64,000 nt of DNA from Opitutales bacterium. Lineage in GTDB: Bacteria; Verrucomicrobiota; Verrucomicrobiia; Opitutales; UBA953. Both the position numbers and the translations under genes were made by a program. Within the stretch, counting starts at the first letter, position 1; each line of letters starts with the position of its first letter. The stretch covers positions 1 through 64,000 of the forward strand of contig JAFXKI010000011.1 of the NCBI GenBank assembly GCA_017531845.1, read 5' to 3'. The notes under the pieces are model-generated. The model saw only the letters and a program-made list of their open reading frames with translations. It did not search any database and had not been told where the DNA came from. This document shows positions 1-9,062 of this stretch, in pieces.

Positions 1-1
1 C

Positions 2-1069
2 GAAGCGACGATTACAGCGGGAACGTATTCGAAGAAAGCCACGCTCCACAGTCCGGTGGAATTTAATTCCGGTTGGCTCAAGAACGCCCCCGACACGTTC
101 CCGCTCTCCGTCTCCTATCGCAATGCCGGAGGTCCCTACCGACTTTCCGTAACCGTTACCGTAAAAAGGTCGCTGAGAGAAGTGTATTTTGAAACCGAGT
201 TGAACACTCCGGATGAACTAAACCATGTTCCTGCGTATGACCAAGAAACCCTAACGAAAAAGAAGAAAGAGCGTTATTGTTTCGGATGCGCCGAGATTGC
301 TCATGTAAAAGTAAAAAGCAAAAAAGCAGACAAAGAGTTCTCGGAACTTCCAATCAGATGTTGGAATGATGCCGCACCGGATAAAGACAATAAATTTTGT
401 GCAGGCACAGATTGCCTCCCTGAAAACGGGGAAACGATGCGAGAATGTTACCTCTCCGCCGAATTTTCTGACGGAGAAATCATAGACGTAGATTTCACCG
501 TTAAATATCCCACGCATGAAGCAGCAATAGAGATAACAGAGGAAGAGTTCGTAAATGTATTACGCGCCGGGAACACAGCAGAAGCGGACATTTCTCAACA
601 ATTGATTGACTACCAAGGACACCCGTATCACGACGGACACTATTATTTGGCAACCGTTCATCCGACAGATGTTTCCTTCGCATATTTATATTTTTGGGAA
701 AACGAATATCCCGAAATGAAAACCGGTCTATTCGCGGAAGAAGGAATTAATACAGTTCACACGCCAAGCGCTCCTGTTCAACTGAATCCTCAAAATCAAT
801 GGACAGATCGCGCATATTTCGCATTAACATTTTCCGAAAACGTTATTACCAACGCTACTGAAGACGAAAATGGAAACGTCGGAATTTTAGTTTGGGTGTG
901 TCCCGTAAAATGGAAAATGAGCCCCCCTTACGCACCCAATACCTCTTTGGTTGCCGACGGCACATTATCGGATCGTATTCAAACGATACGACTTCGTAAA
1001 CCGGTGTCTCCGCCACCACTCCTCTCCGTTCTTGTTTCGAAACAATTTAACACCGGATGGGCGTCCTAA
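2..1069 (+). CDS. Hypothetical protein, 5' end cut by window edge
   Basis: The frame is open from the first complete codon of the window, so the true start lies upstream; 355 residues are visible. A GTG at 56 could serve as a start, but nothing favours it over an upstream one. The visible part is rich in Thr, Pro and aromatic residues, has alternating hydrophobic stretches typical of beta-rich extracellular domains, and no membrane segment. A short phrase near the start (FNSGW) recurs at the C-terminus (FNTGW). No family was recognised. The next gene starts one base after the stop, so the two are probably cotranscribed. The DNA looks AT-richer than the rest of the window and lacks the CGGGAACG word from 93 to 1896. 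Confidence 0.6.
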   Translation, partial: EATITAGTYSKKATLHSPVEFNSGWLKNAPDTFPLSVSYRNAGGPYRLSVTVTVKRSLREVYFETELNTPDELNHVPAYDQETLTKKKKERYCFGCAEIAHVKVKSKKADKEFSELPIRCWNDAAPDKDNKFCAGTDCLPENGETMRECYLSAEFSDGEIIDVDFTVKYPTHEAAIEITEEEFVNVLRAGNTAEADISQQLIDYQGHPYHDGHYYLATVHPTDVSFAYLYFWENEYPEMKTGLFAEEGINTVHTPSAPVQLNPQNQWTDRAYFALTFSENVITNATEDENGNVGILVWVCPVKWKMSPPYAPNTSLVADGTLSDRIQTIRLRKPVSPPPLLSVLVSKQFNTGWAS

Positions 1070-1070
1070 A

Positions 1071-1928
1071 ATGTTTTTAAAGCAATTACTAATCTTTCTT
1101 TTTTTGTTCCTTTGCGTAAGCTCCTACGCAGAGGAACAAAAAAAAACGAGACGCCCCCCAAGGGAAGAATGGCGAGCCCCCCGTATTGATGACCGAGGGA
1201 AAATCTACTATCATCCGGGAGACATTATTTTCCCGGCTGACAAAGACTTTTTGGATTTATCCCGAAAAGAGCGTTTTCGCGTTTTGTACAAACGTCGTGT
1301 TTCTTACGACGAATACTCAGACCCAAAATACGCTAAACCGAAATACGGTTCTCTCTATTATGAGGGCAATCCGCTCAGACCTGACCCCAAAATCGAAAAA
1401 GAGATTATCGCTAAACTTCACTTAATACGGCTGTTTTGCGACTCCTTTCGAGAAAAAATACCTGTTGCGACAATGCAGGAAAATGCGGAAATGGCATCTG
1501 CTCTCATCGCAGATTATCTAAGCGAAGACGAATGGGGGCAAGCGCGCATGGAAGCCGAAGAATTTAAGCTTCGCTCTCAGAACTTCACCGAAGCGTATAT
1601 AACGGATCAGTTGCGACACCGTAAAAACTTTTACGCTCGTCGCCTACGCCGAATAAGAGATATTAACAACATGACAACGTTGCTGTCCGGTTCTTGTGAT
1701 TTCGTCTATCTGCTCATCCGTGCATTTCCGGACGACATGGACAAAGCTGTTGAGCTTTACGAAAAGAGTTTGATTCCTCAAAAAACAGACTTCGGAAAAA
1801 TGTCCGAACGTTACCGGCGAGAACATACAAGAAAAAGCAAAAACATTCCTCCGCAATACCTTGATTGCTACAACGCCATCCGAGAAGCCGAAACACGGCG
1901 GGAACGCGAAAGAAATGCGGCAAAGTAA
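1071..1928 (+). CDS. Hypothetical secreted protein
   Basis: The protein has 285 residues and a clear Sec signal peptide: a Lys at position 4, a Leu/Phe-rich core, and a likely cleavage after Ser-Tyr-Ala near residue 20. The ATG at 1071 was chosen over an upstream in-frame start at 951 because it begins the signal peptide and sits one base after the previous stop. The mature part is strongly charged (Lys, Arg, Glu) and Tyr-rich, with helical stretches in the second half. No family was recognised. It converges on rnhB with only three bases between the stops and no terminator hairpin. It shares the AT-rich, motif-poor character of the preceding gene, and the two may have been acquired together. 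Confidence 0.65.
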   Translation: MFLKQLLIFLFLFLCVSSYAEEQKKTRRPPREEWRAPRIDDRGKIYYHPGDIIFPADKDFLDLSRKERFRVLYKRRVSYDEYSDPKYAKPKYGSLYYEGNPLRPDPKIEKEIIAKLHLIRLFCDSFREKIPVATMQENAEMASALIADYLSEDEWGQARMEAEEFKLRSQNFTEAYITDQLRHRKNFYARRLRRIRDINNMTTLLSGSCDFVYLLIRAFPDDMDKAVELYEKSLIPQKTDFGKMSERYRREHTRKSKNIPPQYLDCYNAIREAETRRERERNAAK

Positions 1929-1931
1929 GGC

Positions 1932-2726
1932 TTAAAACGCAAATTCGCTTTGTGCGGGCTCGGCGTCTTCACGCGGGAGTAAATCTTCCAAACCCGGAAT
2001 TCCGTCCGGCGACTGTGCTGCGAGGTTGCGCAAAAATTTCACGCGGTGTTGCGGCGTAATTCCGCGGGAACGTATCGCCGCGATGTGCACCGCCGTGCCG
2101 TAGCCTTTGTGCTCGCGGAACCCGTAGCCGGGAAATTCGCCGTCGAGAGCGACCATCATGCGATCGCGCGAAACTTTCGCCACGACGGACGCGAGCGCAA
2201 TCGCGAGGCTCGTCGCGTCGCCCTTAACAATCGCCTCGTGCCTCCAAACAAAAGGCGTAAGCGGACGCCCGTCCACCAGCATCGGCGGGAACGAGATTCC
2301 CCGGTCAAACAAGGGAGCGTCGTCCGTTCCCGCCGTTGCAAACGGGCACGGCGTTCCCGCCGGAAGTTTCGCCAAAATTCCTTCGACGGCGCGTTGCATC
2401 GCGAGCCGCGACGCACCGAGAATGTTGAGCGCGTCTATCTCGCGCACGCTCGCCGTTCCCGCCGAGAAAACGAGTTCGCCGCGACGCTCCCAATGCTCAA
2501 TCAACGCAAAAACTTCCTCACGCGTTTCCGGCGCGAGTTGCTTGGAATCGTTAATAAATTTCCCGCGCTTAATCGGCGTCGAATTTTCGTAAAATGCGCG
2601 CTTTACCCAAACCGCGCCGGCGACCACCGGTCCGGCGAAGCAACCGCGCCCGGCTTCGTCCACACCGACAACGCCGGGAACGCCTTCCGCCAAGCGGTTT
2701 TTATCAAACTGAAAAAGCTTCGCCAT
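1932..2726 (-). CDS. rnhB: Ribonuclease HII
   Basis: RNase HII removes ribonucleotides and RNA primers from RNA-DNA hybrids in the cytoplasm. At 264 residues it is slightly longer than usual because of a short C-terminal tail. The catalytic motif DEAGRG lies at residues 23-28 (Asp23, Glu24), NDSKQL follows around 59-64, and the later KGDATSLAIALASVVAKVSRD-type helix carries the further metal-binding Asp. It is the last gene of a leftward set DUF4230-like, nadK, rnhB, starting 19 bases after the nadK stop. Confidence 0.95.
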   Translation of the reverse strand: MAKLFQFDKNRLAEGVPGVVGVDEAGRGCFAGPVVAGAVWVKRAFYENSTPIKRGKFINDSKQLAPETREEVFALIEHWERRGELVFSAGTASVREIDALNILGASRLAMQRAVEGILAKLPAGTPCPFATAGTDDAPLFDRGISFPPMLVDGRPLTPFVWRHEAIVKGDATSLAIALASVVAKVSRDRMMVALDGEFPGYGFREHKGYGTAVHIAAIRSRGITPQHRVKFLRNLAAQSPDGIPGLEDLLPREDAEPAQSEFAF

Positions 2727-2745
2727 TTTTCCGAAAAAAAAACTT

Positions 2746-3573
2746 TTAAACCCAGCGCAATTTTTTTCTCAAAATATCGAACTCCGAAAGTCCTTCCGGC
2801 TGGAGGATATCCAAGCGTGTATCGGAAAGACGGATACGTAGCGGGAACGCGGACTCTCCGGCAAGCGGCGTGCGCCCGTCGATGGAAATGCCGACGGGAA
2901 CGCTCGGCGATTCGTTGCGAATTTCAATTTCCATGCTTTTCGGCAAGACCAGAGTCCGGTTCGAAAGCGTGTGCGGGCAAATCGGATTCAACGCAAAAAC
3001 CTCCGCGTCCGAATGAATCAGCGGACCGCCCGCGCCGAGGCTGTAAGCGGTGGAGCCCGTGCTTGTCGTTAAAATCAACCCGTCGCCGTGATACGTATTG
3101 ACGTGCCCGTAGTCGCGGGAATCCACGCGCAATGCCGTCATTTTGAAATTTTCCCACGCTTTAATTACGACATCGTTAAGCGCGAGTCGGCGCGTTCCCG
3201 CCGTATCATTTGCCAAACGGCATTCCAAAAGGCGATGCGGCACGCGGCGAAACCGTCCGGCAAAAACATCTTTCACGCACTGCGGCAAATCCTCCGCCGC
3301 GTAATTGGCGAGGTAGCCGAGCTTGCCGCGATTGATTCCGAAAATCGGCACTCCGTTTTCCGCCGCGCTTTCCACCGCGCCGAGTATCGTTCCGTCCCCA
3401 CCGATCACACAGCACGCGTCCGCGTTTTCAAGAAACGAAACGGGAACGGGATGCCCGCTGGTGAGCACAACTTCCGCGCCCAACTTTTTTGCAGCATCGG
3501 CAACCGAGCGGGCACAAATTTCCGCGCCGTCTTTTTCGGCGTTCCAAAGTATGGCAAGTTTACGAATTTGCAT
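2746..3573 (-). CDS. nadK: NAD kinase
   Basis: NAD kinase phosphorylates NAD to NADP, using ATP or polyphosphate. The protein has 275 residues, within the family range. The GGDGT nucleotide-binding motif is at about 58-62, followed by the conserved Gly-Ile-Asn-Arg-Gly-Lys-Leu-Gly-Tyr-Leu block. The Asn-Asp pair of the LND motif lies near 133, and the glycine-rich STGSTAYSLGAGGPLIH block near 167-181. It starts three bases after the stop of the upstream DUF4230-like gene and is probably cotranscribed with it and rnhB. Confidence 0.95.
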   Translation of the reverse strand: MQIRKLAILWNAEKDGAEICARSVADAAKKLGAEVVLTSGHPVPVSFLENADACCVIGGDGTILGAVESAAENGVPIFGINRGKLGYLANYAAEDLPQCVKDVFAGRFRRVPHRLLECRLANDTAGTRRLALNDVVIKAWENFKMTALRVDSRDYGHVNTYHGDGLILTTSTGSTAYSLGAGGPLIHSDAEVFALNPICPHTLSNRTLVLPKSMEIEIRNESPSVPVGISIDGRTPLAGESAFPLRIRLSDTRLDILQPEGLSEFDILRKKLRWV

Positions 3574-3576
3574 CGG

Positions 3577-4299
3577 TTAAATAGATACGGGAACGTTCGA
3601 AACGGAATCCGGAGCCGAAATTTCCGGCGGAGGGACTTCATCAACAAAGAAAATTCTAACCTTAAGCCTCGTATCCGGGCGTTCCCGCAACTCGCGGACG
3701 TCGCTCAGCCACTCTGAGACAAATTTTTCAAACGCCTTCCGCGCCGCCTCACGCACACCGGTAGATTTCGCATGGTTTTTCGCGGAAAGCACCAAGCGCA
3801 TCGAAATTTTTTTCTGAAGCTCGTCCGTCATTTCCTCACGGTTAAAACGCAAAACGCCGATGTCGCGCATCCATGCGATTCGCGACGTATCAAACGCGAC
3901 GGGCAATACCGGCTGAAGTTTCGGCGCAATCACCGTGCAAAGAATCTCGCCGTTGCGTTCTTCCGCGCTCACGGAAATCGGCTCGGAAATTTTGACAAAA
4001 AAACGAAAAACGGCAGGGATTTCCGCCCGCGAAACGGATTTTCCCAGTCCGGCGGGAACATTTTTCCAATCGTCTTCCTGCTCAAAAGTCAACACCGACT
4101 CCAAAACGGCAAGCTCAAGAATATCGCCCTGTGTGGCGCGAATACGCGAAATTTTTTCGGACACGCGATCCTGAATTTTGCGTTGCACAATCATTTCGCC
4201 GATCTCCGTTCCCGCCGCAACTTTCAGCGCGACAAACGCCCCGCCCGCAGCAGACGCCAGCATCGCAAGCAAAAACAGAGCTATTTTTATTTTTCGCAT
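3577..4299 (-). CDS. Membrane-anchored DUF4230-like protein
   Basis: The chosen ATG at 4299 begins a positively charged N-terminus (MRKIKIALF) and one hydrophobic segment of about 20 residues, giving 240 residues. An upstream in-frame start at 4413 would add 38 residues without coding character. The rest is predicted to be outside the cytoplasmic membrane. The central part (ELAVLES..., a run of beta strands ending in the APKLQPVLP block) resembles DUF4230 proteins, whose function is unknown; I place it there with moderate confidence. The C-terminus is Pro/Asp/Val-rich. It is the first gene of the nadK-rnhB set. A degenerate copy of the AAATTTCAATTT-type element lies just upstream, near 4346-4362. 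Confidence 0.55.
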   Translation of the reverse strand: MRKIKIALFLLAMLASAAGGAFVALKVAAGTEIGEMIVQRKIQDRVSEKISRIRATQGDILELAVLESVLTFEQEDDWKNVPAGLGKSVSRAEIPAVFRFFVKISEPISVSAEERNGEILCTVIAPKLQPVLPVAFDTSRIAWMRDIGVLRFNREEMTDELQKKISMRLVLSAKNHAKSTGVREAARKAFEKFVSEWLSDVRELRERPDTRLKVRIFFVDEVPPPEISAPDSVSNVPVSI

Positions 4300-4345
4300 A
4301 AAAATTTCCGGACTCCGCAGAAGTAAACTCCTTTTAACGCACACC

Positions 4346-4362
4346 CGCAAATTGAAATTTCC
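4346..4362 (-). repeat. Partial copy of the AT-rich dispersed element
   Basis: On the minus strand this reads AAATTTCAATTTGCGGG and then departs from the longer element (TGTG instead of AACG). It lies upstream of the DUF4230-like gene. It matches the first 17 bases of the full elements at 13695, 37929 (minus strand) and 48349. Confidence 0.6.
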
Positions 4363-4443
4363 CCGCAAAACGGGAACGCCGTTTTTTAAGACACAGTAAA
4401 CGAGTTCCCGCACGAAAAGTTGAAGGAAACTGCGAAACGCGGG

Positions 4444-5001
4444 CTAAGCTTCTCTGCCTTTCAGCTTTTCTTTTGCGGCGGCGAGAGAAAACTCACAGCC
4501 GCAGTAACATTGCCGATAAATTCCGAGCGCGGCGGAAATCTCCATCGTTCGCTTAAAGCCGTCCTTTTTCTTAAAATCCATTTCAAGAAAGCGTTCCGCA
4601 TCAATACTTTTTCCCACCTCAAAAATTATTTTCGAAGGCTTGTAACGGCTGACCGTGAGCGATGTCGTAAAACCGTCGAAACCGCGCTCCCGTGCCGCAT
4701 CCGCCGTGCGAGACAGCGAGTAGCGGAAACAACGCGGACAACGTGCGCCGCGCTCCGGCTCCGTCTCAAATCCGCGCACCGCGCGTTCCCGCCAATCTGC
4801 GTGATCCGGGGCGTCGACGATCAGCGGCACCTTGTAATGTGCGGCAAGTGTTTCAACGCCTTCCAGCCGGCGCAAAAATTCCTCGTGCGGATAAATATTG
4901 GCATTTGAATAAAAAAGTGCCACTTCGTGCCCTTCCGAGAGCAACAAATCCACACAATGCGCCGCGCAAACACCGCAACAGGTATGAAGCAAAATTTTCA
5001 T
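4444..5001 (-). CDS. queH: Epoxyqueuosine reductase QueH
   Basis: QueH is the DUF208-type enzyme that reduces epoxyqueuosine to queuosine in tRNA wobble positions; it is the non-homologous substitute for QueG. The protein has 185 residues. The N-terminal HTCCGVC motif directly after the first beta strand and the C-terminal CYCGCE motif are the paired cysteines of the family, and CPRC lies in the middle (RCPRCFRYS). The ATG at 5001 is chosen over a TTG nine bases upstream. queE and queD lie 15 kb away in the same window, so several steps of queuosine synthesis are encoded nearby but not together. Confidence 0.92.
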   Translation of the reverse strand: MKILLHTCCGVCAAHCVDLLLSEGHEVALFYSNANIYPHEEFLRRLEGVETLAAHYKVPLIVDAPDHADWRERAVRGFETEPERGARCPRCFRYSLSRTADAARERGFDGFTTSLTVSRYKPSKIIFEVGKSIDAERFLEMDFKKKDGFKRTMEISAALGIYRQCYCGCEFSLAAAKEKLKGREA

Positions 5002-5118
5002 AAAAACCAATCCGGGGAAAAATTAACGGGAACGCCGAAAATGCCAAGTTTTTAAAACTCCGCAAAAACGTTTTCGCTCGAAAATTGTCCCCGGGAACGC
5101 GCGAAAAAAACGTGCGCG

Positions 5119-5985
5119 TTACGCCAAATTCAGCTCAAGCTCTTCGTCTTGCTGCGGCGGGAACGGATCGGAACCTTCCTCGCGAGCATCACAGTAAATT
5201 TCGGCAAAAACCTCATCCTGACGCACGATAATTTGCCCGAGACGGGCAAGTTCCAAACACGCCAAGAACGTGGAAACCAGCACGGCAACCGTTAATTTTT
5301 CCGGCAAAAGCGACGTAAACGAAAAAGTTTTTTCCGTGCGAATTTTTGCCAAAATATCTTCCATGCGTTGCGCAATCGTAACGGAATCGCCTTGGATTTC
5401 TCCGGGTAAAATACGGTCTGCAAGGCGTTTCAGCACGAGATTAAAAACGTTCCACAAATCCATACGCCCGACAGGAGCGAGCGGGCGTTTTTCCGGTTCT
5501 TCTTCGGGAACGATATTTCGAGCCATAAATCCTTGGCGTTCCGCGATCAATTCCGAAATGTATTCCGAAGATTCCTTGAGCCGCTTGTATTGAATGAGCT
5601 GGCGCACCAGTTGCCAGCGCGGATCCGGATCTTCGTCCCCGCCTGTCTCGACGGCATTTTTATCCGGAATCGTCTCGCTGCTCGGAAGCAACATACGGCT
5701 TTTGATATACATCAGCGTTGCCGCCATCACAAAAAATTCCCCGGCGATATCGAGATCCAGCCGCTCGTTCCCGCGCAAAATCTCAAGATACTGCTTGGTG
5801 ACGGATTCTATCGGAATATCGTAAATGTCGATTTCGTTTTTGCGAATAAGGAAAAGGAGCAAATCCAACGGACCTTCAAACCGGGAAAGGCGGATAACGG
5901 GAGCTTCGTCTTCAAGAAGCCCGTCCCGAATTTTCGAATCCCGAAAATAGGGAAATTCATCCGTGCTTTTTTCCGTTCCCGTCAT
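5119..5985 (-). CDS. scpA: Segregation and condensation protein A
   Basis: ScpA is the kleisin subunit that bridges the SMC heads in the bacterial condensin with ScpB. The protein has 288 residues. The signature block FEGPLDLLLFLIRKNEIDIYDIP lies near residues 34-56 (first part FEGPLDLL). The VTKQYLEIL helix follows, and the C-terminal winged-helix part carries TFLACLELARLGQI. The start codon abuts the lptD stop, so it is probably expressed from the lptD transcript. An SMC or ScpB gene was not seen in the window. Confidence 0.93.
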   Translation of the reverse strand: MTGTEKSTDEFPYFRDSKIRDGLLEDEAPVIRLSRFEGPLDLLLFLIRKNEIDIYDIPIESVTKQYLEILRGNERLDLDIAGEFFVMAATLMYIKSRMLLPSSETIPDKNAVETGGDEDPDPRWQLVRQLIQYKRLKESSEYISELIAERQGFMARNIVPEEEPEKRPLAPVGRMDLWNVFNLVLKRLADRILPGEIQGDSVTIAQRMEDILAKIRTEKTFSFTSLLPEKLTVAVLVSTFLACLELARLGQIIVRQDEVFAEIYCDAREEGSDPFPPQQDEELELNLA

Positions 5986-8184
5986 TTAAAAAATCATAAG
6001 GCTTGCGCCGACATTAAAGCTGAAGTCGCTGTCATCTCCCGCGTTGCGGCGGTAGCGCATGGAATATTCGATTTCCCATGTGTTCCCGAGGCGTTGGCGC
6101 ACGCCGTAGATTTGGTCCGTCATTTCGTTGCGCAAATCATCGAAGCGCCACTCGGCAAATGCCGCCCAGAAGGAATTCAGTTTGTAACCGATCCCGCCGT
6201 AAATCTGGCGCGCGCGGGAATCCCCGTAGGCGGAAGGATAGGGATTTTTGTAAAGGTGAATGGTCCCGAAAGTCATTTCCCAGACATCGCCGTCGGTCAA
6301 CGTCATTCCGGTCGTCAACGCGTTTGTCGAAAAATCGTAAACATCCATGCGGTGTGTTACCGTAAAGCGCACCCAATCCGCAGGCGTTACCGCCAAATCA
6401 ATAAAGTTGTCAGACAACGTGCGCGTATCGCCCGGACGATATGTTTTTCGAAAATCCTGATAAATATTGAGCTCTACAAGATCGCGGGAGCCATAGCCTT
6501 CGGCGCGCGTTTGAAAAAGATTTTCCAAGCCGATACGGAACGTGTGTTCATCGTAGAGTTGGTCGATTGCGCGATTGTCGTTCAAATCGATAACCGTTGG
6601 GCGGGAAAGATAAATCTCGCGATCAATTGCGGGAATACGGTGGTCTCCGACCGTCGGGTTCGGAATGTAGCGATACTGCAAAACGGGGCGCAGAACATGG
6701 CGCAATCCGTTAATTCCCCAAGTATCGTTGCGGTAATTATTCGTTCCCGAGAAAATGAAATCCATGTCGAAGCCGACCTGCCCGAGCGTGCGCGTGTAGG
6801 ATTCGTCCGGATTTGCACCGGTTGTTTCTCCGTAACAGGTTGTCATTACGCCGAGCACGGGAGTAAACGACGCAAAGTTCCCGAATTTAATCGGAGCCGT
6901 CCAGCCCACATAAACATTGGCGCGGGAGCTTTCCGTCAAATCCGCTCGCTCGTTCCCGAGGACTCCGTAGCGGAAAAAGTCAAACTGATCCGAAGACTCC
7001 TCGCGTAAGAACGCATACGATGCATTGAAGTGCTGATAAATTCCGGTTTTTCCGAGCTCCGTCGGCTGCAAATCGAAACGCAATTCCGGCAGGCGTTGTT
7101 GCACGTTTTGATAATCGTTTACATGCAGGCGCGTGAACGCGGAAACATAAAAATAATCGTCCGGCAAAACGAACTCGACGTAGCTGTCCGGATTTTGATT
7201 TTCATCATAAATCGTCGGTCGGAAATCGCGCATTGCCTCAGAATCGCTCCACTTATGAAGCGAGGCGGAAATTTCCAGACGCTCCAAGTTCTGTTTGTGG
7301 AACCAATCAATAAATCCCCGATTCCCGCCGATTGCGTTCCCGTAAATATCGTCTTCCCGCGAAGCCGTATCATTGATGTAGCCGGAGCGAAAATATCCGC
7401 GCATTTTCAGCGGGAACGCCGAATCATAAGTATCATACGCGGCGGCGGGACCGATGAGCACGCCCGAGCGCTCGTAAAAATCAAGTGCCACCCCGGGCTC
7501 AAACTCATCCCAAAGCGTCAGATACGTCTCCGAACGGAAAAACATGCCTGCCGAGCCGCTGTCCCCCGGATTAAACCAAACGCGTACGGGCGGACGGTCG
7601 AAACGCATCACGGACAGCGCCGGTAACGGTAGCACGGGAACGCCCGCCACGCGAAATACGGACTTCCCCAAATGGAAATAATCCGCATCCGCTTCGTAGG
7701 ACAAATAATCCGCCGTAAACGAAAGCGAGGACCAGTGCGGCTCGCCCAAATAAAACGCGGCGTCCACAATTTTGGCAAATTCCCGGGAAGCCGTTATCGA
7801 CTCACCGCCAAAAAATACAATCTCCCGACCGCCGCGCGTGTTCTTCGCCACTAAACGCTGCTTGGTCCCGTCAAATTCCGCCGAATCAAAAATAAATCGC
7901 ACCCCCTGAAAGTCCAAAGTCGCCGGCATGGGAATTTGCGCGGTTTGCGTTTCCGCATTGTAAACCATTTCTTCGGTGCGCAATTGCAACGCTCCCGCAG
8001 AAACGCGCACGCCGCCGCTCAAATACTGCATTCCGTCGTCCGCCGAAAGCCGAATATCTCCGGCGTCAATAATCGTATCCGTTTCCGTAAACGGAGTTTC
8101 TCCGGCAAACAATGACGCCGCGCCGATAAAAAAGAGCACGGATTGAGAGGTTATTTTTAGAAAATGAGAGCGATTTCTAAGCAC
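5986..8184 (-). CDS. lptD: LPS assembly outer-membrane protein LptD
   Basis: LptD is the outer-membrane beta-barrel that inserts lipopolysaccharide into the outer leaflet. The 732-residue protein begins with a signal peptide (about 1-28, ending in SLFAG). It then has an OstA-like N-terminal domain (about 35-200, with paired short beta repeats such as GMQYLSGGVRVSAG), and a long C-terminal barrel rich in Tyr, Phe and Asp that ends in a terminal Phe. Cysteines for the disulfides of the E. coli protein are largely absent. It is followed directly by scpA. With the LptF-type gene at 40490 it shows that the organism exports LPS. Confidence 0.88.
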   Translation of the reverse strand: MLRNRSHFLKITSQSVLFFIGAASLFAGETPFTETDTIIDAGDIRLSADDGMQYLSGGVRVSAGALQLRTEEMVYNAETQTAQIPMPATLDFQGVRFIFDSAEFDGTKQRLVAKNTRGGREIVFFGGESITASREFAKIVDAAFYLGEPHWSSLSFTADYLSYEADADYFHLGKSVFRVAGVPVLPLPALSVMRFDRPPVRVWFNPGDSGSAGMFFRSETYLTLWDEFEPGVALDFYERSGVLIGPAAAYDTYDSAFPLKMRGYFRSGYINDTASREDDIYGNAIGGNRGFIDWFHKQNLERLEISASLHKWSDSEAMRDFRPTIYDENQNPDSYVEFVLPDDYFYVSAFTRLHVNDYQNVQQRLPELRFDLQPTELGKTGIYQHFNASYAFLREESSDQFDFFRYGVLGNERADLTESSRANVYVGWTAPIKFGNFASFTPVLGVMTTCYGETTGANPDESYTRTLGQVGFDMDFIFSGTNNYRNDTWGINGLRHVLRPVLQYRYIPNPTVGDHRIPAIDREIYLSRPTVIDLNDNRAIDQLYDEHTFRIGLENLFQTRAEGYGSRDLVELNIYQDFRKTYRPGDTRTLSDNFIDLAVTPADWVRFTVTHRMDVYDFSTNALTTGMTLTDGDVWEMTFGTIHLYKNPYPSAYGDSRARQIYGGIGYKLNSFWAAFAEWRFDDLRNEMTDQIYGVRQRLGNTWEIEYSMRYRRNAGDDSDFSFNVGASLMIF

Positions 8185-8493
8185 GATTTATAAAAATTAA
8201 CTTAGTGAAAATCCTAATGATTTAGCCGGAAGTTGAAAGTTAAAAAGCGTCGGAAAATTTCACAACGAAGCGTTCCCGCCACAAAAAAGAAGAAACCGCG
8301 AATAAACACAAATATTCACAAATGTTTTTAACGCAAAGATGAAACCAAAACATCTGCGAATCTCTGCTCCGTCTGCGAAAAAAAAAACGGGAAGCGGCAC
8401 AATTTCCACTTCCCCGAAAAACCGATGAGTTCGAAAACGATTTTCTCCGCAAAACGTTTCCGTACGCAAATCGGAATACTCTTTCGCAAAAAA
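8185..8493. other. Intergenic region between lptD and nuoI
   Basis: This 309-base stretch lies upstream of lptD and downstream of nuoI. It is AT-rich, with one CGTTCCCGCC word at about 8272 and poly-A runs near 8380. Between about 8290 and 8375 it holds short phrases such as GCGAATAAACACAAATATTC and TCTGCGAATCTCTGC, which look like decayed repetitive intergenic DNA. No gene, RNA or convincing promoter was seen. Confidence 0.5.
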
Positions 8494-9021
8494 CTAAGCT
8501 CTTTTTTTCTTATCCCATTTGCGAACGGGATCCGGAATCGTGCCTCCAAGCTCGTAAAGCCTTTTCTTATCATTAATCATGCCCGCACGCGAATATCCGT
8601 TGAGAGAATATTCCCCCTGCAAAACGATTGCCGCTTCCGGACAAACTTCCTGGCACATGCCGCAATAAATACAGCGGAGCATGTTAATTTCAAATTTTGC
8701 CGGAGCCTTTTCGATATGCGCGTTCCCGCTTTCCGGATCAATTTCGCCCGGGGTGATGCGGATCGCCTTCGGCGGACAAACAAACTCGCAAAGCTGGCAG
8801 GACACGCACTTCTCGCGCCCGTTTTGGTCTTTTACCAAAGTCGGCACGCCGCGATAGCCTTTCGGAATCACCGGACGCTCAAACGGATATTTCAACGTAA
8901 CCGGCTTACGAAGCATGATACCGAGCGTAATTTTCATTCCCGCAAGCACCTGCGGAAGATAAAGTTTTTCCCACCAGCGCAAGGGCTTGCGCGTAATGAC
9001 TTTGATGTTTTGAGTCGCCAT
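8494..9021 (-). CDS. nuoI: NADH-quinone oxidoreductase subunit I
   Basis: NuoI carries the two 4Fe-4S clusters (N6a, N6b) of the complex I connecting module. The protein has 175 residues. The first cluster motif is CVSCQLCEFVCP near residue 72, and the second is CIYCGMCQEVCP near 116. It is third in a leftward nuoG-nuoH-nuoI cluster. No nuoJ-N follows: the next gene is lptD after a 309-base gap, so the complex I genes are split over the chromosome. Confidence 0.95.
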   Translation of the reverse strand: MATQNIKVITRKPLRWWEKLYLPQVLAGMKITLGIMLRKPVTLKYPFERPVIPKGYRGVPTLVKDQNGREKCVSCQLCEFVCPPKAIRITPGEIDPESGNAHIEKAPAKFEINMLRCIYCGMCQEVCPEAAIVLQGEYSLNGYSRAGMINDKKRLYELGGTIPDPVRKWDKKKRA

Positions 9022-9062
9022 TTTTTGAAAACCTTAAATTTGGAAATTAAAATCGGAAATTT

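Noticed and set aside
56-1069. GTG at 56 as the start of the first gene
   Set aside because: The frame is open to the edge of the window and no ribosome-binding site precedes the GTG.
5533-7008. A 491-codon plus-strand frame
   Set aside because: It is antisense to scpA/lptD; no signal or motif, and both minus-strand genes are well supported.
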